Shown piece by piece: positions 55,155 through 64,000 of a DNA stretch of 64,000 bases. The stretch is from Kappaphycus alvarezii. Its lineage: Eukaryota; Rhodophyta; Florideophyceae; Gigartinales; Solieriaceae. Location of the stretch: contig NADL03000532.1 of assembly GCA_002205965.3 (NCBI GenBank), forward strand, positions 62,001-126,000. Direction: 5' to 3'. Both the position numbers and the translations under genes were made by a program. The notes beneath the pieces are model-generated. The model made no database searches and had not been told where the DNA came from. It worked only from the letters and a program-made list of their open reading frames with translations. Position 1 is the first letter of the stretch; each line of letters begins with the position of its first letter.

Positions 55155-56376
55155 AAGTGGCTCCCGAGAAGATGGTCCATTTCACGGCTATCGACTCAGT
55201 GCAGAGGGTTGGGCAGGGACAACTCGTCCGCCCAGTTGAGGAAAAGGCCTTTGATGCCATACCGAAGGGAGATGAGAGGACTGTTGCATTCCGAGCCTCG
55301 TTGTCAGTGGAGGTTTGCAAGGACTGGCTGTCATGCCAACCGGCTCCGGGGTTGGGTACCTACATCCCGGACCGCAATTACAAGACGTGGTTGCAGTTCT
55401 ATTGCAGGGTGCCACTGTTTCCTCCAGCTTCGAAATGCCACAAAGTGGGATGCCCGACCCTCATGGATCAGTATGGTGACCACGCGCTGTGCTGTGCCTA
55501 TGGATCCACACGCGGGTGGCGGCACGACTCGCAGACACGTTTGTTTGCTGCAAATCTCTCCAAAGCTGCTCGACACCCTGTCCTCGAGCCGCCACAATCC
55601 GGCCATGCAGTTCGCCCGGACATCAAGGCGCTTGGAGAGAACGGGGGCACGGACTATTATGACGTAACCGTTATCCATCCCCTGACCCCCGCCCGCCTTC
55701 CCTCCCTGGCGCGATGCCCACTCAAGCCCCTTAACCACGCTCGCCTGGGCAAGGACACTCGCTTTGCCGAGTTGATACGTTCCAAGGGTCCTGGGCATCG
55801 CTTCATTGCCCTTCCACTCTCCACGTTGGGGGGCTGGCACCCTTCCGCTCGGGACTTCGCCAACCGGGTTGCGACTGGTATTGCCGCACGGGCAGCCATT
55901 CCGATTGCTGATGCGCAGCGAACATTGTTCGCTCGTCACGCGGCGAGACTTCTCCAGAATAACGCCAGTTGTTTGTTGGAAGGAGTTTTGAGCGACACTT
56001 AGGCCGCAACTTACCATGATACGATATGTACGCTCCGGTACAAATTTACTGGATACCAACCCACATATCTACCACAGTAAATTAACCCCCCATTTACACT
56101 TTAAATTGGAAGGGGAAATTTGGGGTGTTTTTAATGCATGAAAAATATGGTCAGCTGTTCCCTGAGGGATGTCGCGATGGTAAAGGCTTACAATGTAAAG
56201 GGTTGGCGGGAAGTTGTCAAAACGCTTGAAATTGTGTATACAGTGTATTCGAGAGAACCTCCGTTCTGAAGGTATGTACAGTAAGTGGTTACCCTACTTA
56301 CAGTAGTCCTAACCTGCGATCGCTCTTAGCAGGAAAATAAAGTATATCAACCCATTCAAGTAAACCCAAGTTACCC
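54664..56376 (+). mobile_element. LINE-like retrotransposon copy with inverted 5' part (twin-priming structure)
   Basis: The plus strand from about 55,100 to 56,002 encodes the element's C-terminal part. The segment 54,660-55,154 encodes the more upstream RT C-terminal part on the minus strand. Reading the minus strand from the junction towards the left flank gives the element's 5'-to-3' order, which is the arrangement left by twin priming during target-primed reverse transcription. The 3' tail includes CCCACATATCTACCACAGTA and the GTAAATTAACCCCCCATTTAC end motif (56,077-56,097), with AGAACCTCCGTTCT at 56,253 and a further end motif at 56,360. Both coding parts are open, so the insertion looks young. 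Confidence 0.65.
55073..56002 (+). CDS. LINE C-terminal protein with nuclease-like domain
   Basis: An open frame of 309 codons. Landmarks in order: TYIPDRNYKTWLQFYCRVPL, a cysteine pair in KCHKVGCPTLMDQYGDHALC (residues about 125-145), a WRHDSQTRLFAANLSKAARH block, AVRPDIKALGENGGTDYYD followed by VTVIHPL (residues about 182-206; the RPD...D-x-V arrangement resembles a PD-(D/E)XK nuclease), and a C-terminal part with STLGGWHPSARDFANRVATG. In such LINEs this region is thought to nick the target. The first 30 or so codons probably derive from the antisense of the inverted segment, so the true element-derived start lies near 55,130-55,160. Confidence 0.65.
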   Translation: MRTPAPRIGPTRLGRGVAVRAYDDWKTQVAPEKMVHFTAIDSVQRVGQGQLVRPVEEKAFDAIPKGDERTVAFRASLSVEVCKDWLSCQPAPGLGTYIPDRNYKTWLQFYCRVPLFPPASKCHKVGCPTLMDQYGDHALCCAYGSTRGWRHDSQTRLFAANLSKAARHPVLEPPQSGHAVRPDIKALGENGGTDYYDVTVIHPLTPARLPSLARCPLKPLNHARLGKDTRFAELIRSKGPGHRFIALPLSTLGGWHPSARDFANRVATGIAARAAIPIADAQRTLFARHAARLLQNNASCLLEGVLSDT

Positions 56377-57150
56377 ACCGGGTTGTGACTGTCATTGCCG
56401 CACGGGTAGCCGTTCCGATTGCTGATACGCGGCAAAAGCTGTTCGCTCACACGACGCACTCCCCCGACGTGGATACAACCGACCACATCTTCCATACATT
56501 AAAATAACCTAAAATTTTCCACTCTGTGTGCTCGTCACGCGCCGAGACTCGTCCAGAATATCCCCAGTTGCTTGGTAGGGGAGGTCTTGAGCTACTCTTT
56601 ATGCCACAAACTGCGAGTATGTTCCTGAGAACCTTCGCTCTAAGGATATATCAATTATTTTTCGTGCTTTATCAACAGACTAAGAGCAATATGCAGGGCC
56701 ACAAAAATTAACTAGCTTCGGAGGGGGAGGCACACATCTGCATGTTGCGGACTACCACCAATCACTGAAGCTGTACACGTGGACCAAACGGCATAGCTCA
56801 GCTTTTGATGAAGCCAAAATGACGCCTTCGCCTTAGAGCTTCCGATATTGGCCGTGATGACGGCCGCGTACTCGTCGACCATTTTAGGTGTGGTCGCAGA
56901 CGGTCATCCCTTCCAATTAGACGTATATCAGTTTCTACGCAAATTAGACCCGTCTCCGCTGTTGTTCTCATCAGAAAAATTGAGTAAACCACCCCATTTA
57001 ACCCCTCATGTTCCCCCGTTGTAGTAAGATCATACTGACGAGGTCATATTGACGAGATCACATTTCCTGCTACCCACACGGCACTGGAACCGTTTCCAGT
57101 GCGCCAGCAGAATATGTACGCATGAATCCTACTTCACCTCAAAAAAACAG
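56377..57150 (+). repeat. LINE-tail remnants and dispersed repeat
   Basis: 56,389-56,460 repeats the C-terminal codons of the copy just upstream (TGCCGCACGGGTAGCCGTTC; compare 55,883). 56,476-56,520 is a copy of the AACCGACCACATCTTCCAT repeat. A GTAAACCACCCCATTTAAC end motif lies at 56,984. The rest to 57,150 shows no gene. Confidence 0.5.
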
Positions 57151-57765
57151 GAATACCACGAACTTGAATTATTTTGGTGGCCTGCCAATGGCTGAAGCAA
57201 ACTGCAAGTTCAACCTCAACTTTTGCCACCTCCAAACGAAATATTCATTACTTGTTTAGGTCCTACTGTGATGTACGTGCGGATATTCTTTAACGTTGCG
57301 AGATCGGAGCGGAGGACCAATAGGCTTGTTTTCCTGCATAAACACCACAGAAGATTTTGGACAGCTACAGCAGCCGCTCGTGATAATCAAGCTAATTCTT
57401 TTGTACAGTACTGTACTGTATAAAAATTAATGAAACAATTTGCAGGCCCATTTACAACAACAGTAGACCTTTTCCGTTGCTCAGCGCTCTTCAACCACGG
57501 AAAAGGTTGAGGTCTCGGCAGAAACGCAGTTTTTAGAGAGGGGGTCTTTGATGATGACAGCTACTGTGCATGCTCTTTTATTCTTGACAGTTGTACTTAT
57601 TACGACTGAAACAGACAGACTAGCCGAAGAAGAGACAGAGCATAGCAGCCGCTCTTCAGACCATCACTCAACATCTCATACCGATCTCATACTTTGCCTT
57701 GGAAGAGCATCTCCGTCAACAACTACCCTCTTACGCCTCTCCGGTAGAGGGGGCTTCCCACAAGC
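57151..57765. other. Upstream region of the dioxygenase gene
   Basis: No repeat partner was seen. An ATG-started frame at 57,548 encodes a hydrophobic, signal-like N-terminus but then overlaps the dioxygenase start in another frame; I regard it as an untranslated-region or chance ORF. No clear TATA element is present near the gene. Confidence 0.35.
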
Positions 57766-58761
57766 ATGGCACCTGCAAATATCTCTCAGGGACCTACCTC
57801 TACACAGAATTCTTTAACAGATCTTGCTACGATTTCCTTCGCGGCGCTAACATCGTCCGATCAGTCCCGGTCAAGCAACGAGGTCAATCGCCTCCTGAAA
57901 ATTTGCGAAACTTGTGGGTTCTTTTATCTCAAGGATCATGCTGTACCTCCTTTGCTCATCCGTCGTGTAATCAATTCTTCTCGCTACTTTTTCCATCTCC
58001 CGCACGAGGCAAAGAAAGAGTTCGGTCAGGACAAGCATCTTGTAAAGCCGGCAACTTGTAGGGGATATGTTGCCACGGAGAATCTCAACGTGAATAGTCG
58101 TGATTCAAAGCAGGTTTTTGATTTGGGAATTCCTCGTGATCTAGTGCCAGGTAAACGGTTCTGGGGGCCAAACGTCTTACCGCCTGAGAATGTGGCTCCT
58201 GATTTCGGAAAATCGCTTCTGGACTTACAGAACGATATTATGAGCCGTTTGGTGCCCGGATTGTGTCATGCGTTCGGGCTAGCGCTTGGTCTTAATGCAG
58301 ACTTTTTTGAACCTTATATGAAAGAGCCTACGCTGATTCAAAGAGTGATTTATTATCCACCGAAAGAAGGTCTTGCTGGCAAACATACGGACAATGGGTT
58401 GTTCACAATCTTGATTCAAGAGACACAGAACCATCGCTCTTTGCAGGTTTTCACGAAAGGACAATGGACACCAGTTGAGGCGAGAGAAGACATGTTTGTC
58501 GTGAACATAGGGGATATTTTGCAATTTTGGACCAGAGGAAAATTTGTGTCGACGCCTCACATGGTAAGGCACGCCTGTGAAGAGAGAGAACGTCTTTCTT
58601 TCCCGTTCTTTGTATATCCAGATATTGACTCCTCTTTCATTCCGTTCAATAGAGAAGGGGAGACCCAGGAGGAAATTCGAGTAGTTGATGTAATGGACCG
58701 CAACTTCACGAATATTTGGGTAGATCGGACAGGGGCAGGTAGAGCTAGGGAACTCGATTGA
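57766..58761 (+). CDS. 2-oxoglutarate/Fe(II)-dependent dioxygenase, isopenicillin-N-synthase-like
   Basis: A single intact exon of 331 codons, the usual length for the family. The N-terminal DIOX_N-type part (residues about 21-140) has CGFFYLKDHAVP and FFHLPHEAKKEF. The double-stranded beta-helix part (about 185-285) has IQRVIYYPP, then HTD (His207, Asp209) and His265 in VSTPHMV as the iron triad, and Arg276-Leu-Ser278 as the 2-oxoglutarate anchor. All catalytic residues are present, so an active soluble oxygenase is expected. Relatives hydroxylate or desaturate hormones, amino acids or alkaloids; the substrate here cannot be told. The ATG at 57,766 is chosen because it sits about 20 residues before the first conserved domain. 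There are transposon remnants on both sides and no co-oriented partner gene. Confidence 0.92.
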   Translation: MAPANISQGPTSTQNSLTDLATISFAALTSSDQSRSSNEVNRLLKICETCGFFYLKDHAVPPLLIRRVINSSRYFFHLPHEAKKEFGQDKHLVKPATCRGYVATENLNVNSRDSKQVFDLGIPRDLVPGKRFWGPNVLPPENVAPDFGKSLLDLQNDIMSRLVPGLCHAFGLALGLNADFFEPYMKEPTLIQRVIYYPPKEGLAGKHTDNGLFTILIQETQNHRSLQVFTKGQWTPVEAREDMFVVNIGDILQFWTRGKFVSTPHMVRHACEERERLSFPFFVYPDIDSSFIPFNREGETQEEIRVVDVMDRNFTNIWVDRTGAGRARELD

Positions 58762-59069
58762 TACAGGATTCTTGCTAAGTGAGGTCAACGAATCGTACTT
58801 AAGTCCAGGTATCTTAGAGACTTCAGTCGTATACTCTTTGTTGGAGGCAGCAGAATATGTAAAATTTAGAAGAATCGAAACAAGTGGGCGACCAATAATA
58901 TACTTGGGATACTTTGGGAATAATCGACTACCCTTTTGATTTTAGCAGCTTTAATCCCCAAACATCGATTACTTGGAATTCTTCTGAGAAAACTTTTTTA
59001 TCCGGTACAGTTGTACATTCAAATACTTTGTAATATTCTAGTGCCCCATAGAAACTATTTGCTGTAAGA
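58762..59069. other. Downstream of the dioxygenase gene
   Basis: AT-rich spacer holding the 3' untranslated region. No polyadenylation signal could be assigned and no repeat was recognised. Confidence 0.35.
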
Positions 59070-59071
59070 GT

Positions 59072-59240
59072 TGATTTGGTTCTTTAATATTTGAAAAGTG
59101 CGGTTCGGCTATCCCCGGTGTGTGCTAGACATGTTCAGGATAATGGGTAATGTGAGTCATGTGCCGAAATGGCTGGCTCGAAGCCTGCAAGCAGCCCTGA
59201 GGCATTGGTGTAAGTGACGCACTGCTTACCTGGTAAGGGG
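59072..59240 (+). repeat. Dispersed LINE-leader/tail repeat
   Basis: GATTTGGTTCTTTAATATT followed by GTGCGGTTCGGCTATCCCC match 33,437 and 33,818. Homology with 33,437-33,570 continues through TGCTAGACATGTTCAGGA and a GGCTGGCTCGAAGCCTG-like block. No coding remains. Confidence 0.6.
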
Positions 59241-59428
59241 AGGGAATATGGCGTGCTTTACTGATTAGGGATGTAGGGTGATTCTTTCCCGTGACTGGGG
59301 GGCCAGGCTTGTGTATTGAAAGGTCTGAAAAGGAGAGTGGAAAGGCGTTTTTCATTTGGAGTGTACAGTATGTGAAGGCCTGTACAGTTTATATTTTCAA
59401 TTAAATAGAGAGGAGACTGTCCGCTGTA

Positions 59429-59766
59429 CTACGGTACACTTCCTTCGCTGCTTCCCGTCGCGGTTCCTCTTCTCAGCAGGAATTTCGCGACTTTGTTACC
59501 TGCTTTGCATTTCGCCTCCAAGTGATGCAGGCGCGACAGGTTTTCACCCATTACCTGCCTGCGTAGTTGATCTTTGAATACTCTCCCCACACTTTCGTGC
59601 CTGAGGACACCATTCGCAATGTGCATCAAATATCGGAATGCAATGCTCCTCAGAAATGCACAGTAATGGTCCAGTTCTCGAACATCGACTCCTAGTTTTC
59701 AGCCCATTGGTTCAGCAACGAAATGAGATTGCTATCAATCACCGCAATTTCATCGCTTTGCTTCAT
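59429..59766 (-). pseudogene. Unknown protein remnant
   Basis: The ATG at 59,766 opens MKQSDEIAVIDSNLISLLNQ, ending at a TAG after WAEN. In another frame the text continues as LGVDVRELDHYCAFLRSIAF, then RHESVGRVFKDQLRRQVMGE and NKVAKFLLRR to a stop at 59,429. The amphipathic, charged composition is protein-like. One frameshift separates the parts. I do not recognise the family; it may be a host or transposon protein N-terminus. Confidence 0.3.
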
Positions 59767-60245
59767 ACTACTGATCTCCTGGCATGTTTAAAATGGGGGA
59801 GATGTTTGAGTGTTTTAATCTTGGGGTATGTTACACTGCTTACAAATGTTCTAATTAAGTCTCTCTGTCTTCGAGTGTCATGCGAGGGAATAGGGGGCCA
59901 CTGGTATTGGGAGAATGTCTACGTGTATGTAACATGGCATGCGAGTAAGGGGGTCATTGGTGACATTGAACCAGCTAGCGGAACTGAGTCGCTCCTCAGT
60001 GTTGGCTGAAGCTAAATGATATGGTTAGTGAAAGAGGAATCCAATTTCCTTGGCATGTTCATCAAGAATACGTTGCAAGCGTACAGATGTATTAACTTTA
60101 CGGCATCAGTAAAACGGGTGTCCGCAGATAGGACAATAAAGGTATCAAAGGATTTCGCTGAAATGACCGGAGTTTGGTAGTACCAGCAAGTTAGGCGGTA
60201 ACAAATGACTTTCGAGCGGCATACCGTATCCGGACAGGCCGATTA
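59767..60245. other. Unassigned spacer
   Basis: One chance frame on the plus strand (59,638-60,009) overlaps the remnant above. No motif was recognised. Confidence 0.35.
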
Positions 60246-60590
60246 TTAGAGGGCCCATCGTTGTTCATAAGAAGTGGACTTCTGTGAAGCAGCGCCATTG
60301 GAGGGAGATTTTGGTTGGACGGAGATATCGGCCGAGCCATTGACAGTGCGTAGAAACATATTGATACCTATTTTTGATAGAGTACCAGAAAGTAGCGTAC
60401 ATGAAAACGCCTCCTTACAACGAATTGGGAATTGGGCCAGCCCCAATGTCCAACGCAGCTTGTCTGCTGGGCGGCCTTGAGCTGGCTTTCTAGGGGAATT
60501 CAAGAGGTACTACTGGTCACCCTGTAGGATACGCCGGGCCACAACCGACCATATCTTTAAAATATTGAACCTGCCCACATTTTCCCCACA
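60246..60590 (-). mobile_element. LINE-tail fragment, minus orientation
   Basis: Read on the minus strand it starts with the GGTCGGTTGTGGCCCGG block (60,550-60,533) and continues through AGCCAGCTCAAGGCCGCCCA, nearly identical to 49,855-49,965. Its open frame (60,503-60,246) then diverges. It is the only tail of this type in minus orientation in this region. Confidence 0.6.
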
Positions 60591-60599
60591 ATTGGGAAT

Positions 60600-60835
60600 G
60601 GTGTTACGAATATTCCCAATCCTAGAATTTGTACAGCGTTTGTAGAGTTGGCAGAAGAGTAGAGGTCGACAACGACAGTATAAACTCCTGTTTCGCATCT
60701 GGGGCTCGTCTATTTCGTGAATTGATTAAGAACAATTGGCTAGACCATGATACGATATCTACGCTCCGGTACAAATTTACTGGGTACCAACCCACATATC
60801 TACCACAATAAATTAACCCCCCATTTACCCAGAGT
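60600..60835 (+). mobile_element. LINE 3'-end fragment, copy of the 56.0-56.1 kb terminus
   Basis: ATGATACGATAT, ACGCTCCGGTACAAATTTAC and CCCACATATCTACCACA, then TAAATTAACCCCCCATTTAC, match 56,012-56,097 with only a few differences over about 90 bp, then stop. The shared right end supports this as the element terminus. Confidence 0.75.
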
Positions 60836-60904
60836 GAAAAAAAATTAAGAACAAGGTTTGCATGGGGTGTGCTAAGCATTTTATATACTCCCGACGGAAA
60901 GCCA

Positions 60905-60965
60905 CCTGGCGCAACCGACCACATCTTCCATGCATTAATATAACCCCAAAATTCCACCCCCTATG
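60905..60965 (+). repeat. Copy of the AACCGACCACATCTTCCAT repeat
   Basis: It matches 56,476-56,520 and 62,575-62,632 over about 45 bp, each ending in ATAACCC-AAAATTCC-type sequence. Confidence 0.65.
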
Positions 60966-61984
60966 GTTATGTTGTCCGGGAAAACTATGATGGTAACCAT
61001 AGAGTTTTCGGTGCGGGGTCGAGTGTAATTCATGAGATCGACCGGATCCACGCGCAGGTCCAAAAGAAACCCAGTAGGAAAAAAAACAGGGCTTGAAATA
61101 CATGCAGATCCTCCTCTTCTACTGCTCTTCGTCACGGAATTCTTAGAGGGTGAGGTAGTCCTTGTCCGAGAGTTACTGCTTGAGCTTGTGTTTGATCTTG
61201 TCCGTTCTAGTTTTGCTTGAGTTAGTGCTTCTGCGTTCGCAGAAGAGTTTTACGCCTTCCCTGGGCCATCCCATGGGGTGATGGAAATCAAAATTTGAGC
61301 AAACTGATTTGCTGGGAAACTATGTACATCATTTGATAGCATGCGAGGGATGATTTTTACTCATTATGTCCCTGATTGGAATACGTCAACGGGGGAATAC
61401 TTGGGGTGCTTTAATGGTAGAATTGGGAAGCTTTGGGTGTTTTACTCTCGGAGGATGCACTCGACTCCGAATCAATACACGGAGAAATACTGTTCTGGGA
61501 GGGGGGTTTAGGTGTCTTCACTGTTGGAAAGGTAAAGATGCATACACCGGGGGATAGCCGAACCGCACTTTTCAAAAATTGCAGAACCAAATCATTGCTC
61601 CCCTTTTGGAAGATATATTCGATCTATCCTAAAGTTTTCCAGACAACTACAATCGACTGTGTTGAGACTGTTTATGTTGTGGAATCCGGTTCTTCCGCAG
61701 CACGATGAACTGTTGTACAATCAACAGTTTTTATCGCAACGCAAGTTTTGTGAAGGCAAGAAAATCGGTTGGATTTGATTGGGAAGTGCTAACGCAGTGC
61801 ACGCTGGTGAAAGCAACCAACGATGTCGTCTACGGTACATAACTTCTCAACATAATAACCATAACGAGGAACGAAAGGAAAAACTTACGGAGAGGCACTG
61901 TCACTAAATACATTATCCGAGAAAACGCGGCAAGAACCTCCGACTGCGACGACGGCGTGACTAGCACACAGTAAGGGGAAAGGC
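60966..61984. repeat. Mixed repeat remnants
   Basis: 61,550-61,600 is a reverse-oriented copy of the dispersed repeat (GATAGCCGAACCGCACTTTTC). 61,600-61,640 and 61,995-62,045 share GAAGATATAT, TTTTCCAGACAAC, and an AATCGACT block, indicating a degenerate duplication of LINE coding sequence about 390 bp apart. No intact gene. Confidence 0.4.
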
Positions 61985-62290
61985 TTGGTTGCTTTACTCT
62001 TCGAAGATATATCTGACCTATCTCGTGGTTTTCCAGACAACGACAATCGACTCAAAAAGGTATGTCACACAATGATGGGGAAGAAATTACGTTCCCTAGA
62101 AGGCTACCTTCAGGCCAGCCATCAAGCAGGCCGCATTGGACATCACGGCTGCTGCAGCGTGCCATTGCATCAACCCCCCACGAACCTTTCCGTACACCTC
62201 TAATGCCTTGCCAAAAGGCGTTTCACGGAAATCAAGCACAAATACAGTATCAAGACGACAATAGTGGGTGACATTGGAAGGCATGCGACG
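61985..62290 (+). mobile_element. LINE C-terminal tail fragment
   Basis: The frame contains DNDNRLKKVCHTMMGKKLRS, then LEGYLQASHQAGRIGHH, equivalent to GEELSSLKGRLLATRHAGC in the copy at 27.1 kb. A shifted frame reads IKQAALDITAAAACH, the tail shared with 33.6 and 49.9 kb. The nuclease domain is absent. Confidence 0.5.
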
Positions 62291-62641
62291 GTCATCTCTG
62301 ACTTCAGCTTGGTTAGCTCGGAACTTAGTTAGGTGGCTGTAGCATATGAGTGCGGGTAATACCTATCTCCTTTTTGAGCTGAGTATTCGGTCCAGCCGAG
62401 TGGCAGTCTTAGTTGAATAAAGCATAGATGCTGTTAGGGGCGTGCTGATAGGAACGGTTTTTTTTGTCGCCGTCATCTACGCCGGCATTGAGCCGGCCCT
62501 GTAAGCAAGGTCATTTACGGTGTGTTACCGATCAGCGAGGACTAATCCCGCATAACGTATTTGCCTCGTGGGTATAACCGACCACATTTTCCATACATTA
62601 AAATAACCCAAAAATTCCCCCTCTACAGACCTTTAGTTTAC
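62291..62641. repeat. Spacer with repeat copy before the LTR
   Basis: 62,575-62,632 is a third copy of the AACCGACCACATYTTCCAT repeat and directly abuts the proposed LTR start. The rest is unassigned. Confidence 0.45.
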
Positions 62642-64000
62642 TGTACTACCTCTTCTTGTCCAAATTTGCTTATAGTTCCGGTCCTTCCTCGTCCTCCCTG
62701 AACTTAACCTCGCTTATCATTACCGTGGTCCTCTCCAAATTTACTTCCATTTTATCTAGATATTTTTATACTGTATCTACCCCTCTGCATCGATCTCGAA
62801 ACAAGTTCTTTTTCCCTTTTGCTTGCCTCCTCCTCCAAATTCGCTTTTTTGAGAAAAAGGGCGAAAATGCACTACTACAAAATCGCTTACAGATTTATTT
62901 TACCTATTCCTAATCTATAAAACCTGCCCCAGGAGCCTACTCAAACCCCTTTATTCCAAGTTTTTAACGTCCCCGATCATTTTGCTCAACACTCCTCTCC
63001 CTCTACAGACCCAAAAAATCCTCCATTACCTCCCAATCCCCAAAGCCTACCAAAATGACCAATCTACGCCCTTCGAAAGTCATTTCCAAAAATCTAAACT
63101 CTATTCCCCTACTCCCTTTCGGACCTACTGACCGCGAGGACTACTTGCGCCGGCAAAACAAGAAAAGGGTTATCGAATTCGTGCGTCGCCTCTTTATTCA
63201 GGATGAGGCGGAGGAGGTAGGTAAGGGCTGGAGTGAGACATCGAAGAGGGAGCTAGGGAGGCTTTCGAGGTATGGGTAGCCCCTGGATTGGTCTACGAGG
63301 TTAATAACGAGGAGGACGGGGAGGATGAGGAGGAAGAGGAGGAAGAGGAGGAAGAGGAGGAGGAAGAGGAAAAAGAGGAGGATGACGAGGACGAGGACGA
63401 GTTGGATGAGGGAACAGGGGGCATGGAAAGTGTTGGACTGGTGGGGCCTGGACTGAGTATGGAACAAGTGGTGCCGAAGCTGGAACCGGATGGAGATATC
63501 TTTAGTAGTTTAGATATCTCCCACGAAGAAATTGAGAGCTATGAGCCATCCGTAGATATTTGTGGGGACTGCTTGGACAGCATGGATATTTTAGAGGAGT
63601 TCTTTGGATCTTATTTAGGGAATAGGAAATAAGAGGAACTCATTGATTGTTAGTTTCTTAAGTATCTTTTGTTTCGAGTATATCATTCACAAAAATTGTT
63701 TCTGTGCATTTCCTGGTATCTTTTGTAGTTTTGTTCGGACTTTAGGGGTAGCCAGAAGTCTATATAAGCTGAGTAAACTGCTTCCTCATGGAGAGGTCAA
63801 GCAAGTTGGCAGACAACTTCAAGCCCAGTCCCAAATAGTTAGGAAGTTGAGAGTCAACTTTAGACCCAAGAAGCATTTATTTTACGCTAGTCACTAAGCA
63901 TAGGTGGTAGACTCTGTCCCTTCCATACTTGCTTGTAGCCCTTTCAACTGTCTTCCCTATCTACCTCTTTTTGTTCGTTCACCTGTACCACGGTAGCACT
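62642..64000 (+). mobile_element. LTR of the ORF-bearing family, copy 3, cut by the window end
   Basis: It starts TGTACTACC and shares TCCAAATTTGC, TCTAGATATTTTTATACTGT and the whole downstream arrangement with 27,532-28,872. The acidic frame is followed by TCTATATAAGCTGAG at about 63,759-63,773 and by the block ending in ACCACGGTAGCACT at the window edge. A second TATA-like phrase, CTATAAAAC, lies at about 62,917, about 135 bp upstream of the acidic frame. Whether gag and pol follow cannot be seen. Confidence 0.6.
63055..63632 (+). mobile_element. Acidic-protein reading frame inside the LTR, copy 3 (broken)
   Basis: It begins MTNLRPSKVISKN and contains FGPTDREDYLRRQNKKR followed by VIEFVRRL, a long glutamate/aspartate run, then MESVGLVGPG and the tail LEPDGDIFSSLDIS, EIESYEPSVDI, CLDSMDILEEFFGS. 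This is the best preserved of the three copies although still broken. The tail is closest to copy 1. Function unknown; see copy 1. Confidence 0.6.

Noticed and set aside
55331-56059. Minus-strand frame of 242 codons opposite the LINE C-terminal frame.
   Set aside because: Antisense shadow; the plus-strand frame has the conserved nuclease and cysteine motifs.
57548-57817. Upstream ORF with signal-like hydrophobic start overlapping the dioxygenase gene.
   Set aside because: It overlaps the conserved dioxygenase start in another frame and has no domain after the hydrophobic part.
58279-58788. Minus-strand frame of 169 codons.
   Set aside because: Antisense of the intact dioxygenase gene.
1-64000. 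Possible CRISPR array, prokaryotic operon or integron.
   Set aside because: No regularly spaced repeats or bacterial gene layout; introns, LTR elements and DDE transposases are all eukaryotic in style.

Overview
This is a repeat-choked stretch of eukaryotic nuclear DNA. The only two clear host genes are an FTR1-type iron permease (30,810-32,317, minus) and an intronless 2-oxoglutarate/Fe(II) dioxygenase (57,766-58,761, plus). Almost everything else recognisable is transposon: LINE-like elements with a C-terminal restriction-like nuclease domain, Ty1/copia and Ty3/gypsy relics, a piggyBac-like and a Harbinger-like DNA transposon, and an LTR family whose long terminal repeat carries its own reading frame. 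Few, very short introns (about 50-60 nt where splice signals can be seen), compact genes and this transposon mix suggest an alga, most likely a multicellular red alga. That placement is inference from style; no marker gene proves it.

Layout. 1-6.4 kb: the 3' part of a TATA-containing LTR, two LINE 3' fragments, a foldback and a broken gypsy element (minus). 6.4-24 kb: AT-rich, gene-empty DNA with stop-ridden frames, one gag-type zinc-knuckle relic near 20 kb and a perfect 26-bp-arm palindrome at 22.5 kb. 24-29.7 kb: a decayed copia element (minus), a LINE fragment, and an LTR element whose 1.3-kb LTR holds an acidic-protein frame and is followed by gag. 30-33 kb: a possible small membrane-anchored ORF and FTR1. 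33-36.4 kb: LINE pieces and a second, solitary copy of the ORF-bearing LTR. 37-39.25 kb: an unclassified gag-protease-integrase relic (minus). 39.28-48.2 kb: a copia element (minus) with a 439-bp 3' LTR and a half-tRNA-type primer site; a 2.78-kb piggyBac-like transposon has inserted into it, and an unknown SAP/zinc-finger frame lies in its leader. 49.8-54.1 kb: a LINE tail, a spliced unknown pseudogene and a Harbinger-like transposase. 54.5-56.4 kb: a LINE copy whose 5' part is inverted, as twin priming produces. 57.8-58.8 kb: the dioxygenase. 59-64 kb: LINE tails, repeats and a third ORF-bearing LTR cut by the window end.

The genes do not form a pathway. The two host genes look like islands in a nested transposon landscape. 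The most unusual item is the LTR family with an acidic, possibly activator-like frame inside the U3 region, seen in three copies with a conserved C-terminal tail plus a fourth partial LTR. All family and domain calls come from reading motifs by eye; no database search was run.
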